From contig JAEULW010000096.1 in the NCBI GenBank assembly GCA_016793505.1, positions 1-39,233 of the forward strand: 39,233 bases of DNA, given 5' to 3'. The notes under the pieces were generated by a model that saw nothing but the letters and a program-made list of their open reading frames with translations, made no database searches and was not told the origin of the DNA. This DNA comes from Methylobacteriaceae bacterium (lineage in GTDB: Bacteria > Pseudomonadota > Alphaproteobacteria > Rhizobiales > Beijerinckiaceae). The position numbers and the translations under genes were made by a program. Of the stretch, positions 24,063 through 32,340 are shown piece by piece. Position 1 is the first letter of the stretch; every line of letters starts with the position of its first letter.

Positions 24063-25436
24063 CTATGCGCCGCGCGCCAGACGCGCCGCGAAGAAACCGT
24101 CGAGCCCGGACAGGCGCGCCGATTCTGCAGGCAGATGATGTGGAAATGTCCGGAGATCGCCAGCCGGAGTCACACAATCCTCGAGTCCCGGCAATTCCTC
24201 GGGCCGGATGGGAATGCGGCGCATGTCGGGGTCGCGGCGCAGCAGCGCCTCGATCTGCTCGATTCCTTCTTCGGGCTCGAGCGAACAGGTGCAGTAGACG
24301 AGGCGGCCGGCGCGCTTCAGCAACTGCGCGGCGCGGGTCAGCAGGCGCGTCTGCAAGGCGGCGAGCGCGGCGACGTCGGCCGGCCGCTTGGTCCAGCCGA
24401 CATCGGGATGGCGACGCAACGTGCCGGTGGAGGAGCAGGGCGCGTCGAGCAGGATGGCGTCGAAGGGCGGGGCGTCGAGACCGGTGGCGTCGACGACCTG
24501 CGTCTCGGCCGAGAAGCCGAGCCGCGCCAGATTCTCGGTGAGGCGCTTCAGGCGCTCGGCGGAACGGTCGACGGCGACGACGTCGGCGCCGGCGGCGCAG
24601 AGCTGCGCCGTCTTGCCGCCGGGGGCGGCGCAGAGATCGGCGACGCGTTCATGCGGGGCGACGGCGAGCAGGCGGGCCGGCAACGCGGCGGCGGCGTCCT
24701 GCACCCACCAGGCGCCGTCCGCATAGCCCTCGAGCTCGACGATCGGCGCATGAGTGACGAGCCGCACGGAGCCGGTCGGCAGCACGACGCCGCCGAGTCG
24801 CTCGGCCCAGCCCTGCGGATCGGACTTCACGGTCAGATCGAGCGGCGGCTCGTCGCGATGGGCGGCGGCGATGGCGCGCGCCAGCGGCTCGCCATAGACG
24901 CGCCGCCAGCGCGCCGCCAGCCAGGGCGGGGCGTCGTCGTCGAGCGGATCGCTGGCGGCGAGGATGGCGTCGCGTTCGCGCGCCACGCCGCGCAGCACGG
25001 CATTGGCGAGGGCGGCGAAGGGCGCCGATCGCGGATCGCGCTTGACCGAGCGGATGGCGAGGTCGACGGCGGCGTGATCGGGCACGTCCATGAACAGGAG
25101 CTGCGCGGCGCCGACGATCAGCGCCCATTCGAGGCCGCCCGACTTCTTCGGCCAGCCGCGCTCGAGCCTTGCGTTGAGGGCCTTGCGCAGCGTGCCGAGG
25201 CGGCGCGCGGCGACGGTGGCGATCGAGCGGGCGAGGCCGCGGTCGCGCGCATCGAGCCCGACCAGCGTCGGCGCCAGACTGCCGGGGGCGAAGAAATCGT
25301 CGAGGGCGCGGCCGACGCCGGCCATCTCGGTCAGCGCCGCCTCCGCGGCGAGGCGCGCGGCGAGCCCCGGCGCCAGCGGCGGCGGCTCCGCGCCGGCGCG
25401 CGGCCTGCCGAACGTGCCGCGTGGGCGGGTGTTCAT
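24063..25436 (-). CDS. rsmB: RsmB-like 16S rRNA (cytosine-5) methyltransferase
   Basis: This 457-residue RNA m5C methyltransferase probably methylates C967 of 16S rRNA using S-adenosylmethionine. A NusB-like RNA-binding domain spans about residues 25-165. The Rossmann methyltransferase domain follows with the SAM motif DLCAAPGGKTAQL (268-280) and VVAVDRS. The two cysteines of the RsmB/NOL1 mechanism are C334 in DAPCSSTG and C384 in YCTCS. The NusB domain separates it from RsmF- and YebU-type enzymes. ATG 25436 gives a normal family start; an open extension upstream reaches into the htpX 3' end and was not used. It is 58 bp downstream of htpX and 70 bp upstream of the heparinase-like gene in one run. 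Which cytosine it modifies here is inferred. Confidence 0.92.
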   Translation of the reverse strand: MNTRPRGTFGRPRAGAEPPPLAPGLAARLAAEAALTEMAGVGRALDDFFAPGSLAPTLVGLDARDRGLARSIATVAARRLGTLRKALNARLERGWPKKSGGLEWALIVGAAQLLFMDVPDHAAVDLAIRSVKRDPRSAPFAALANAVLRGVARERDAILAASDPLDDDAPPWLAARWRRVYGEPLARAIAAAHRDEPPLDLTVKSDPQGWAERLGGVVLPTGSVRLVTHAPIVELEGYADGAWWVQDAAAALPARLLAVAPHERVADLCAAPGGKTAQLCAAGADVVAVDRSAERLKRLTENLARLGFSAETQVVDATGLDAPPFDAILLDAPCSSTGTLRRHPDVGWTKRPADVAALAALQTRLLTRAAQLLKRAGRLVYCTCSLEPEEGIEQIEALLRRDPDMRRIPIRPEELPGLEDCVTPAGDLRTFPHHLPAESARLSGLDGFFAARLARGA

Positions 25437-25494
25437 CGCCGCGCCGCCGCTGCGAGACAGATCATGCGAGGTCCGATCGCTCCCGGACCGCGAC

Positions 25495-26427
25495 TCACCC
25501 CCAGGGGCCGCGCGGCCTTTCCGCCCCGGCGCTACCATGCGGGCGCATCGGACGCCAAGCGCCAGACGCTGCGGCGGAAGCGCCGGCCGGCATCTGCGCG
25601 GCGAGCTGCTGCAGCGCGGCGATGCGGTTGTTCACGTCGGGATGGGTCGAGAACAGGTTGTCGACGCCGCCGCCGGTGAGCGGATTGACGATGAACATGT
25701 GCGCCATCGCCGGATGGCGCTCGGCCGCCTCGTTCGGGATGGCCGCGGCGCCGCCGGAAATCTTGGCCAGCGCCGAGGCGAGCTGCATCGGTTCGCCGAG
25801 AATCAGGCCGCCGTCGCGATCGGCGACATATTCGCGCGTGCGGCTGATCGCCATCTGGATGATCATCGCCGCGAGCGGGGCGAGAATCGCCATGGCGATC
25901 GCGCCGATCGGCCCGAGCCCGCGCTCGCGCGAGCCGCCGAAGAACATGCCGAACTGGGCGATCGAGGAGATCGCGCCGGCGACCGTGGCGGCGATCGTCA
26001 TGATCAGCGTGTCGCGGTTCTTGATGTGGGCGAGCTCGTGGGCGATGACGCCGGCAAGTTCGCCGCGCGTCAGCATGTTCATCAGGCCGGTGTTGACGGC
26101 GACGGCGCCGTGCTCGGGGTCGCGGCCGGTGGCGAAGGCGTTGGGCTGGTCGCTCTCGATGACGTAGACGCGCGGCATGGGGATGCCGGCGCGGCCGGCG
26201 AGTTCGCGCACCATGGCGACGAGTTCGGGCGCGCTCTGGTCGTCGACCTCGATCGCATTGTTGGCGGAAAGCGCCATACGGTCGGAATTCCACCAGGCGA
26301 ACATGTTGGTTCCGACGGCGACGACGAGCGCGATCATCGCGCCGCCCTGGCCGCCGAGCGCATAGCCGACCACCATGAACAGCGCCGTCAGCGCCGCCAG
26401 CAGCAGTCCCGTGCGCACCAGATTCAT
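25495..26427 (-). CDS. htpX: HtpX, membrane zinc metalloprotease
   Basis: HtpX is an inner-membrane M48 protease that helps remove misfolded membrane proteins in stress. The 310-residue protein has two N-terminal helices (about 5-23 and 28-46), the zinc site H130-E131-L-A-H134 with third ligand E199 in [11 protein letters not shown], and two more hydrophobic segments (about 140-160 and 172-195). [14 protein letters not shown] is a family hallmark. The C-terminal 25 residues are a Pro/Gly/Ala-rich tail without clear homology. ATG 26427 follows GGGGAG and gives the usual MN(L)xRT start; the open frame upstream was not used. A heat-shock-like promoter lies about 35 bp upstream. It is the first gene of a five-gene minus-strand run. 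Confidence 0.95.
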   Translation of the reverse strand: MNLVRTGLLLAALTALFMVVGYALGGQGGAMIALVVAVGTNMFAWWNSDRMALSANNAIEVDDQSAPELVAMVRELAGRAGIPMPRVYVIESDQPNAFATGRDPEHGAVAVNTGLMNMLTRGELAGVIAHELAHIKNRDTLIMTIAATVAGAISSIAQFGMFFGGSRERGLGPIGAIAMAILAPLAAMIIQMAISRTREYVADRDGGLILGEPMQLASALAKISGGAAAIPNEAAERHPAMAHMFIVNPLTGGGVDNLFSTHPDVNNRIAALQQLAAQMPAGASAAASGAWRPMRPHGSAGAERPRGPWG

Positions 26428-26466
26428 GCGACTCTCCCCGCGCTCCACACAGGGCGCATTCGGCCC

Positions 26467-26497
26467 TATATGGTGGGCGCGGCGGGCCGACGACAAG
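26467..26497 (-). promoter_or_regulatory. Candidate RpoH-type promoter of htpX
   Basis: Read on the minus strand, CTTGTCG (26497-26491) is followed after 18 bases by CATATA (26472-26467), within the run ACCATATA. This resembles the sigma-32 pattern CTTGAAA with CCCATNTA. The predicted start point is about 33 bases before the htpX ATG. HtpX is a known heat-shock gene in other bacteria, which supports the reading; no other promoter was visible in the gap. Confidence 0.5.
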
Positions 26498-26522
26498 GGC
26501 GCGCCGGAAAGGACCCGACGCG

Positions 26523-26726
26523 ATGCCGGACGACACGCCTGCTCCCCCGACGCCGCGCCCACCGCCCAGCGCCGCCGCGCAGCGGGCATTGGCCGAGGCG
26601 GCCGAGCGCCGCGCCCGGGCCGAGGCCGGGCGCAAGGCGCAGGAGCAGGAAGTCGGCGGCCGCGGCGGGCCGGAGCCGGCCCGCTACGGCGACTGGGAAA
26701 TCAAGGGCATCGCCTGCGACTTCTGA
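26523..26726 (+). CDS. SDHAF4-like protein (DUF1674), succinate dehydrogenase assembly factor
   Basis: This 67-residue protein has a charged, Ala/Glu/Arg-rich helix (about 18-45) and the conserved ending [20 protein letters not shown], the signature of the DUF1674/SDHAF4 family. The mitochondrial member binds the flavinylated SdhA subunit and protects it before assembly. A similar role in the bacterial cytoplasm is inferred. Start ATG 26523 has an AAAGGA ribosome site (26508-26513). It diverges from htpX, and its stop TGA (26724-26726) touches the stop of the convergent glutamate dehydrogenase gene. Confidence 0.9.
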   Translation: MPDDTPAPPTPRPPPSAAAQRALAEAAERRARAEAGRKAQEQEVGGRGGPEPARYGDWEIKGIACDF

Positions 26727-29700
26727 TCAGCCGCGGGTCAGATCGCCGATCAGGCCGGCGGCCACCACCAGTTTCGACACGCTGGCGCCGGAGGCGGTGA
26801 GTTCGGCGATCTGGTCGCGCAGGCGGGCGATGTCGTCGCCGCGCCCGGCGAGCCAGGCGGCCACCGCCTCGCGGCCGCCGCCCGCGCCGGCGGCCACCGC
26901 CTCGCTGGTCATGGCGCGACGGGCGGCGGCGATGCGGTCGAGCGCGCGGTCGAGCGCCAGACGATCATAGTGATCGACGATGCGGATGGTCTGCGCCTGC
27001 GCGGCGAGGCGGTCCAGCCCGAACTCGGCGTCGACCGCGTAGAAGACGCGCGCGACGTCGGCGATCGGCGCGCCGGAGCGGGCGGCGACGAGCGTCACGT
27101 CGGTGGCCGCGGCGAGCGCGTCGAGCGCGGCGACGCGCGCGGCGAGCGGCGCCGGCGCGCCGCGTGCGACGAGCTGGTCGGCGCGCTTCTTCAGGGCCAG
27201 CGCGCCATGCTGGGGCAGCAACTGGTCGAGCGCGGCGGCGATCTCCTCGACGCCGGCCCGATAGCGGCGCGTCACCGCCTCGAGCCCTTCGGAAAAATCG
27301 ACGTTGCGGATGAACCAGACCATGCGCGAATGCAGGAGCTGCTGCACGGCGGCGTAGAGTTCGAGCTGCGCCTCGCCGGCGATGCGGGCGTCGAGCGCGT
27401 CGATCTCGCCATTGAGCTGCGTCAGCGAAAAGGCGTCGCGCACCGCGGCGAAGGCGTAGGCCGTCGCCGCCGCGTCGGCGCCCGTCTCGTCGGCGATACG
27501 CGTGACGATCGCCGGGCCGGCGCGGTTGACGATGGCGTTGGAGAGCGCCGTCGCGACGATCTCGCGACGCAGCCGATGCGAGGCGACCGCCTCGGGAAAA
27601 CGTTCGGTCAGGGCGCGCGGAAAATAGCGGGCGAGTTCGCGGCCGAGATAGGCGTCGTCGGGCACGCGGCTCGCCAGCAGCGCGTCGTAGAGCGAGAGCT
27701 TGGCGTAGGCGAGGAGCACGGCGAGTTCGGGCCGCGTCAGGCCGCGGCCGGCGCGGTCGCGGTCGGCGATGGCGTGATCGTCGGGCAGGAATTCGACGGC
27801 GCGGTCGAGCCGGCCGTCGCGCTCCAGCGCCTGCATCAGGCGGCGGGCGAAACCGTTGCCGGAGGCGCCGCGCCGTTCGGCGAGGGAGAGGGCGAGCGTC
27901 TGCTGGTAGTTGTTGCGCAGCACGATCTGCGCCACGTCGTCGGTCATCGCGGCGAGCAGCTCGTTGCGGCCGGCCTCGGTGAGGCGCTGCTCGCGCACCG
28001 GCGTCGACAGCGCGATCTTGACGTTGACCTCGACGTCGGAGGTGTTGACTCCGGCCGAATTGTCGATCGCGTCGGTGTTGAGGCGCACGCCGTTCTGCGC
28101 CGCCTCGACGCGGCCGAGCTGGGTCATGCCGAGATTGGCGCCCTCGCCGACGACGCGGGCGCGAATCTGCGCGCCCGTGATGCGGATCGCGTCGTTGGCG
28201 CGGTCGCCGGCCTTCTCGTCGGTTTCGGAAGCGGCGCGCACATAGGTGCCGATGCCGCCGAACCAGAGCAGATCGACATCGGCCTTGAGGATCGCCGACA
28301 TCACCTCCTGCGGCGTCGCCGTCGGCGCCTCGAGGCCGAGCGCGCGGCGCGCCGGCTCGGACAGAGCGATCGACTTGGCGCTGCGCGGGAAGACGCCGCC
28401 GCCGGCCGAGATCAGCGCCTTGTCGTAGTCCTGCCAGCTCGAGCGCGGCAGCGCGAAGAGGCGGGCGCGCTCGGCCCAGCTCGCGCCCGGATCGGGATCG
28501 GGATCGATGAAGATGTCGCGATGATCGAAAGCGGCGATCAGCCGCGTCTCTTTCGACAACAGCATGCCGTTGCCGAACACGTCGCCCGACATGTCGCCGA
28601 CGCCGACGCAGGAGAAGGGCGTCGTCTGGATGTCGACGTCCATCTCGCGGAAGTGACGCTTGACCGCCTCCCAGGCGCCGCGCGCCGTGATGCCCATCTT
28701 CTTGTGGTCGTAACCGACCGAACCGCCGGAGGCGAAGGCGTCGCCGAGCCAGTGGCCATGCTCGAGCGACAGCGCGTTGGCGATGTCGGAGAAAGTCGCC
28801 GTGCCCTTGTCGGCGGCGACGACGAGATAGGGATCGTCGCCGTCATGGCGCACCGTGTCGGCGGGCGCGATCAGCACGTCGATGTCGAGATTGTCGGTGA
28901 GGTCGAGCAGGCTCTGGATGAAGATCTTGTAGGCGGCGATTCCCTCCGCCATCCAGGCGTCGCGGTTGGTCGGCGGCGGCAGGCGCTTGGGCACGAAGCC
29001 GCCCTTGGCGCCGACCGGCACGATGACGGCGTTCTTGACCTGCTGCGCCTTGACGAGGCCGAGCACCTCGGTGCGGAAATCCTGCGGCCTGTCCGACCAG
29101 CGGATGCCGCCGCGCGCCACCTTGCCGAAGCGCAGATGCACGCCCTCGACGCGCGGCGAATAGAGGCTGATCTCGTAGAGCGGCAAGGGCAGCGGCAGGC
29201 TGGCGACGCGGCGGCTCTCGAACTTGAACGAGATGACCTCGCGCGGCGCGCCGTCCTTGCCGGTCTGGAAGTAGTTGGCGCGCACCGCGGCGAGAAGGAG
29301 ATTGAGGAAACGGCGCAGGATGCGGTCCTCGTCGAGGCTGGCGACCTGGCCCAGCATGGTCTCGATCTCGGCGACGACGGCGGCCTGCGTCGTTTCGCGA
29401 TCCGCCATCGCGTCGAACATGCGCGGGTCGAAGCGGACGTAGAACAGATCGACCAGCTTGCGCGCGATGGCGGGATAGGCCGCCATGGTGCGCCACATGT
29501 AGTCCTGCGAGAAACCGATGCGCGCCTGGCGCAGATAGCGCGACAGGGCGCGCAGCATGGCGATGTCGCGCCAGCCGAGCCCGGCCTCGATGACGAGCGC
29601 GTTGTAGCCGTCGCTCTCGATCGCGTCGCGGAACAGCGCGTCGAGCATCGCCTCGATCTGAGGCTTCAGCGCCGCCACGTCGAGCGCGCCGGGCCGGGCG

Positions 29701-31514
29701 CGGGCGAGCAGCATGTCGTGCAGCCAGGTGCGCTCGTCGCCTTGCGGGGCGATCTCGAAGGTGTCCTCGGAGATGACGCGGAAGCCCATGTCCTCGAACA
29801 GCGGCACGCGTTCCGACAACGGCATCGGCCGGCCGCGCGAAAACACCTTGAGCCGCGCCTGTTCGGGGGCGTCGGATTCGATGCGGTAGAAGACGCTGTC
29901 GCGCGCTCGCTCGCCGGTCAGGCGGTCGACGACGGCGATGTCGTCGATCGCGTCGGTGGCGGGGAAGGAGTCGCGATAGGCGGCCGAAAAGGCCTCGCCG
30001 TAGCGCTGGGCGACGGCGCGGCCGGCGTCGCCATGGCGGCGGGCGAGCGCCTCGCGCAGCGCGTCGGGCCAGGTCGTGACGATGGCGGCGACGGCGCTTT
30101 CGAGCTCGCTCTGGGCGATGCGCGGCGTCTCGCCCTCGTCGCGGCCGATGATGTAGTGGACGCGCACCAGCGGCCCTTCGGGATAGAAGGGATAGACCGC
30201 CGAGACGCGCCCCTTGTAGACGCGCGCCAGATAGTCGCCGACGCGCTGGCGCACGCGCGTGTCGTAGCGATCGCGCGGCACGTAGCAGAGCACGGAGACG
30301 AAGCGATCGAAGCGATCGACACGGGCGAGCACGCGCAGGCGCGGACGTTCGTAGAGCAGCACGGTCTGGCGGGCGAAGTCGGCGAGGGTCGCGGCGTCGA
30401 CTTGGAAAAGCTCGTCGCGCGGATAGCTCTCCAGCACGTTGGCGAGCACCTTGCCCGAATGGCTGGCGGGATCGAAGCCGGCCTGGCGCACGACGCGCGA
30501 GACCTTGTGACGGATGTAGGGGATGGTCTGCGTCGAACGGGTGTAGGCGGTGGCGGTGAATAGGCCGACGAGGCGCAACTCGCCCTGCAACGCGCCGCTC
30601 TTCGAGAACAGCTTGACGCCGACATAATCCATGTGCGCGCGGCGGTGAACGCGCGAGCGCACATTGGCCTTGGCGATGATCAGCGCATGCGGCTCGCGCA
30701 GGAACTCCATCACTTCCGGCGTGACGGTGACGAGCTCGGCGCCGCGGCGCAGGACCTTCACTTCGGGATCGCGCAGGATGCCGAGACCGGGACCGCCGAT
30801 CGCGTCGAGCGGGGCGCGGGCGGCGGCGGCCGCCTTCAGCTGGCTCTCGGCGAAGCGGTATTCGCGCAGGCCGAGGAAGGTGAAATTGTCCGCCGCCAGC
30901 CATTCGAGGAACTGCACGGCCTCGGCGATCTCGTCGACCGGCAGGGGCGGCGGGTCGCTCTTGTAGGCGGCGGCCGCCTGCGCGACGCGCTCGCGCATGG
31001 CGCGCCAGTCGGCGACGGCGACGCGCGCATCGGCGTAGACCTTGTCCAGACCCTCGACGAGACGGGCGCGGCGCGCGGCGTCGACGATGCGGCCGACATG
31101 GATGTGGATCAGGCTTTCGCGCGGCGCCTCGGGATCGTCCTGCGGCGGGCGCGCCGATTGCAGCCGGCCCTCGGCGTCGCGCCGCACCGCCAGGATCGGA
31201 TGGGCGACGAGACGCAGGTCGAGGCCATGCTCGCCGAGTTCGGCGAGCGTTGAATCGAGCAGGAAGGGCATGTCGTCGTTGACGACCTCGAGGATCGTCG
31301 CCGCAGCGAGGCCGGGATCCTCGTTCGCCGGATCGACGAGGCGGATGCGGCCGCGGCCCGGCGCGCGCGGGGCGGCCAGATGCGCCCAGGCCGCGCGGGC
31401 GAGCGCGGCGAGCGATTCGGGGCGCAGCTGCGCGCGGTCCTCCTGAGCGGTGCGGCCGAACAGGGCGTCGGCGAAAGCCGGCGGCGCAACGGGCTCGGGA
31501 GCGGCGTCGTTCAT
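26727..31514 (-). CDS. gdhB: NAD-specific glutamate dehydrogenase, large type
   Basis: This 1,595-residue enzyme belongs to the large NAD-dependent glutamate dehydrogenases that convert glutamate to 2-oxoglutarate and ammonia, a catabolic role. The N-terminal half carries ACT-like regulatory segments (for example NDDMPFLLDSTLAELGEHGLDLRL near residue 80, and LVRVHYIIGRDEGETPRI). The catalytic core has KFGKV-like LRFGKVARGGIRWSDRPQDFRTEVLGLVKAQ (read in two blocks) around residue 800, then GAKGGFVPKRLPP near 840. The NAD-binding part has CVGVGDMSGDVFGNGMLLS (near 970) and VVGEGANLGMTQLGR (near 1120). Length and order match the family of about 1,600 residues. ATG 31514 was chosen because the sequence upstream lacks family features. 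It diverges from the AhpD-like gene across 109 bp. The gene name is by family, not proven orthology. Confidence 0.95.
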   Translation of the reverse strand: MNDAAPEPVAPPAFADALFGRTAQEDRAQLRPESLAALARAAWAHLAAPRAPGRGRIRLVDPANEDPGLAAATILEVVNDDMPFLLDSTLAELGEHGLDLRLVAHPILAVRRDAEGRLQSARPPQDDPEAPRESLIHIHVGRIVDAARRARLVEGLDKVYADARVAVADWRAMRERVAQAAAAYKSDPPPLPVDEIAEAVQFLEWLAADNFTFLGLREYRFAESQLKAAAAARAPLDAIGGPGLGILRDPEVKVLRRGAELVTVTPEVMEFLREPHALIIAKANVRSRVHRRAHMDYVGVKLFSKSGALQGELRLVGLFTATAYTRSTQTIPYIRHKVSRVVRQAGFDPASHSGKVLANVLESYPRDELFQVDAATLADFARQTVLLYERPRLRVLARVDRFDRFVSVLCYVPRDRYDTRVRQRVGDYLARVYKGRVSAVYPFYPEGPLVRVHYIIGRDEGETPRIAQSELESAVAAIVTTWPDALREALARRHGDAGRAVAQRYGEAFSAAYRDSFPATDAIDDIAVVDRLTGERARDSVFYRIESDAPEQARLKVFSRGRPMPLSERVPLFEDMGFRVISEDTFEIAPQGDERTWLHDMLLARARPGALDVAALKPQIEAMLDALFRDAIESDGYNALVIEAGLGWRDIAMLRALSRYLRQARIGFSQDYMWRTMAAYPAIARKLVDLFYVRFDPRMFDAMADRETTQAAVVAEIETMLGQVASLDEDRILRRFLNLLLAAVRANYFQTGKDGAPREVISFKFESRRVASLPLPLPLYEISLYSPRVEGVHLRFGKVARGGIRWSDRPQDFRTEVLGLVKAQQVKNAVIVPVGAKGGFVPKRLPPPTNRDAWMAEGIAAYKIFIQSLLDLTDNLDIDVLIAPADTVRHDGDDPYLVVAADKGTATFSDIANALSLEHGHWLGDAFASGGSVGYDHKKMGITARGAWEAVKRHFREMDVDIQTTPFSCVGVGDMSGDVFGNGMLLSKETRLIAAFDHRDIFIDPDPDPGASWAERARLFALPRSSWQDYDKALISAGGGVFPRSAKSIALSEPARRALGLEAPTATPQEVMSAILKADVDLLWFGGIGTYVRAASETDEKAGDRANDAIRITGAQIRARVVGEGANLGMTQLGRVEAAQNGVRLNTDAIDNSAGVNTSDVEVNVKIALSTPVREQRLTEAGRNELLAAMTDDVAQIVLRNNYQQTLALSLAERRGASGNGFARRLMQALERDGRLDRAVEFLPDDHAIADRDRAGRGLTRPELAVLLAYAKLSLYDALLASRVPDDAYLGRELARYFPRALTERFPEAVASHRLRREIVATALSNAIVNRAGPAIVTRIADETGADAAATAYAFAAVRDAFSLTQLNGEIDALDARIAGEAQLELYAAVQQLLHSRMVWFIRNVDFSEGLEAVTRRYRAGVEEIAAALDQLLPQHGALALKKRADQLVARGAPAPLAARVAALDALAAATDVTLVAARSGAPIADVARVFYAVDAEFGLDRLAAQAQTIRIVDHYDRLALDRALDRIAAARRAMTSEAVAAGAGGGREAVAAWLAGRGDDIARLRDQIAELTASGASVSKLVVAAGLIGDLTRG

Positions 31515-31623
31515 TGCGGCGGTTCCTCGCGTCGGACGTGGCGCGCCATTCTTGCGCGGCGCGGACCCGGATGCATGATAGCCGCGCGCCGCAACAGTGT
31601 CGCGCGAAGATGGAGTCGAGCTG

Positions 31624-32205
31624 ATGACGGGCGAGGCAGCGGCGATGCTGGGCGCCATGGCGCTCGATCTGGCGCCGGCGGCGCCGACGCCGGAGATGGC
31701 GGCCTATTTCGACAAGTGCCGCGAAAAGATCGGCTTCGTGCCCAATGTGCTGGTCGCCTATTCGCACGACATGGCCAAGCTGGCCGCCTTCGCGGCCTTC
31801 TACAACGACCTGATGCTGGCGCCGTCGGGCCTGAGCAAGCTCGAGCGCGAGATGATCGCGGTGGCGGTGTCGGCCGAGAACCGCTGCCACTATTGCCTTG
31901 TCGCGCACGGGGCGGCGGTGCGCCAGCTCTCCGGCGATCCGGTGCTGGGCGAGCAGCTCGTCACCAACTACCGGGCCGCGGCGCTGACGCCGCGGCAGCG
32001 GGCGATGCTCGATTTTTCGGTCAAGCTCACCCGCGAGAGCTACGCCGTCGAGGAGGACGACCGCGCGCGGCTCAGGGCGGCGGGCTTTTCCGAGCGCGAC
32101 ATCTGGGACATCGCGGCGGTCGCCGCCTTCTTCAACATGTCGAACCGCATGGCGAGCGCCGTCGACATGCGGCCGAACGCCGAATACCACGGCCAGGCCC
32201 GTTGA
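31624..32205 (+). CDS. Carboxymuconolactone decarboxylase-family (AhpD-like) peroxidase-related protein
   Basis: This 193-residue protein belongs to the AhpD-like peroxidase-related group. The active-site motif is ENRCHYCLVAHG, with a CxxC pair and the following His, as in AhpD, where the cysteines act as a disulphide reductase. The segments KIGFVPNVLVAYSHDMAKL, GLSKLEREMIAVAVSAENRC and DIAAVAAFFNMSNRMAS are typical. It is cytoplasmic, with no signal peptide. ATG 31624 was chosen for GGAG eight bases upstream; a GTG at 31597 would add nine residues. A role in peroxide defence is inferred from the family and the partner reductant is unknown. A GC-rich inverted repeat (GGCGCC at 32208-32213 and 32221-32226) right after the stop may mark the transcript end. 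Confidence 0.88.
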   Translation: MTGEAAAMLGAMALDLAPAAPTPEMAAYFDKCREKIGFVPNVLVAYSHDMAKLAAFAAFYNDLMLAPSGLSKLEREMIAVAVSAENRCHYCLVAHGAAVRQLSGDPVLGEQLVTNYRAAALTPRQRAMLDFSVKLTRESYAVEEDDRARLRAAGFSERDIWDIAAVAAFFNMSNRMASAVDMRPNAEYHGQAR

Positions 32206-32229
32206 AAGGCGCCCGCGGGCGGCGCCGCA

Positions 32230-32280
32230 GCGTGATGTGTGTGTTACATTAAATGTTTGTTTTGGTTTGAATCCTAATGT
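32230..32280 (+). promoter_or_regulatory. AT-rich control region before the GGDEF-EAL gene
   Basis: This stretch is far richer in A and T than anything nearby. It contains the perfect interrupted palindrome ACATT-A-AATGT (32246-32256) and several TTG/TAAT-like promoter elements, but no single -35/-10 pair stands out. It lies 61-111 bases before the TTG start of the GGDEF-EAL gene, leaving a leader of about 60-90 bases. A promoter with an operator is the simplest reading. Confidence 0.4.
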
Positions 32281-32340
32281 TTCGGCCAGAATTGCGATCG
32301 GATCGAGAGGACATCCGACAGGCCGGGCATCGAGGGCGAC

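Noticed and set aside
26970-30563. Very long plus-strand open frame (about 1,200 codons) opposite the glutamate dehydrogenase gene
   Set aside because: Its product is Arg/Asp/His/Gly-rich with no domain; it is the antisense image of a well-recognised enzyme. Long antisense frames are expected at this GC content.
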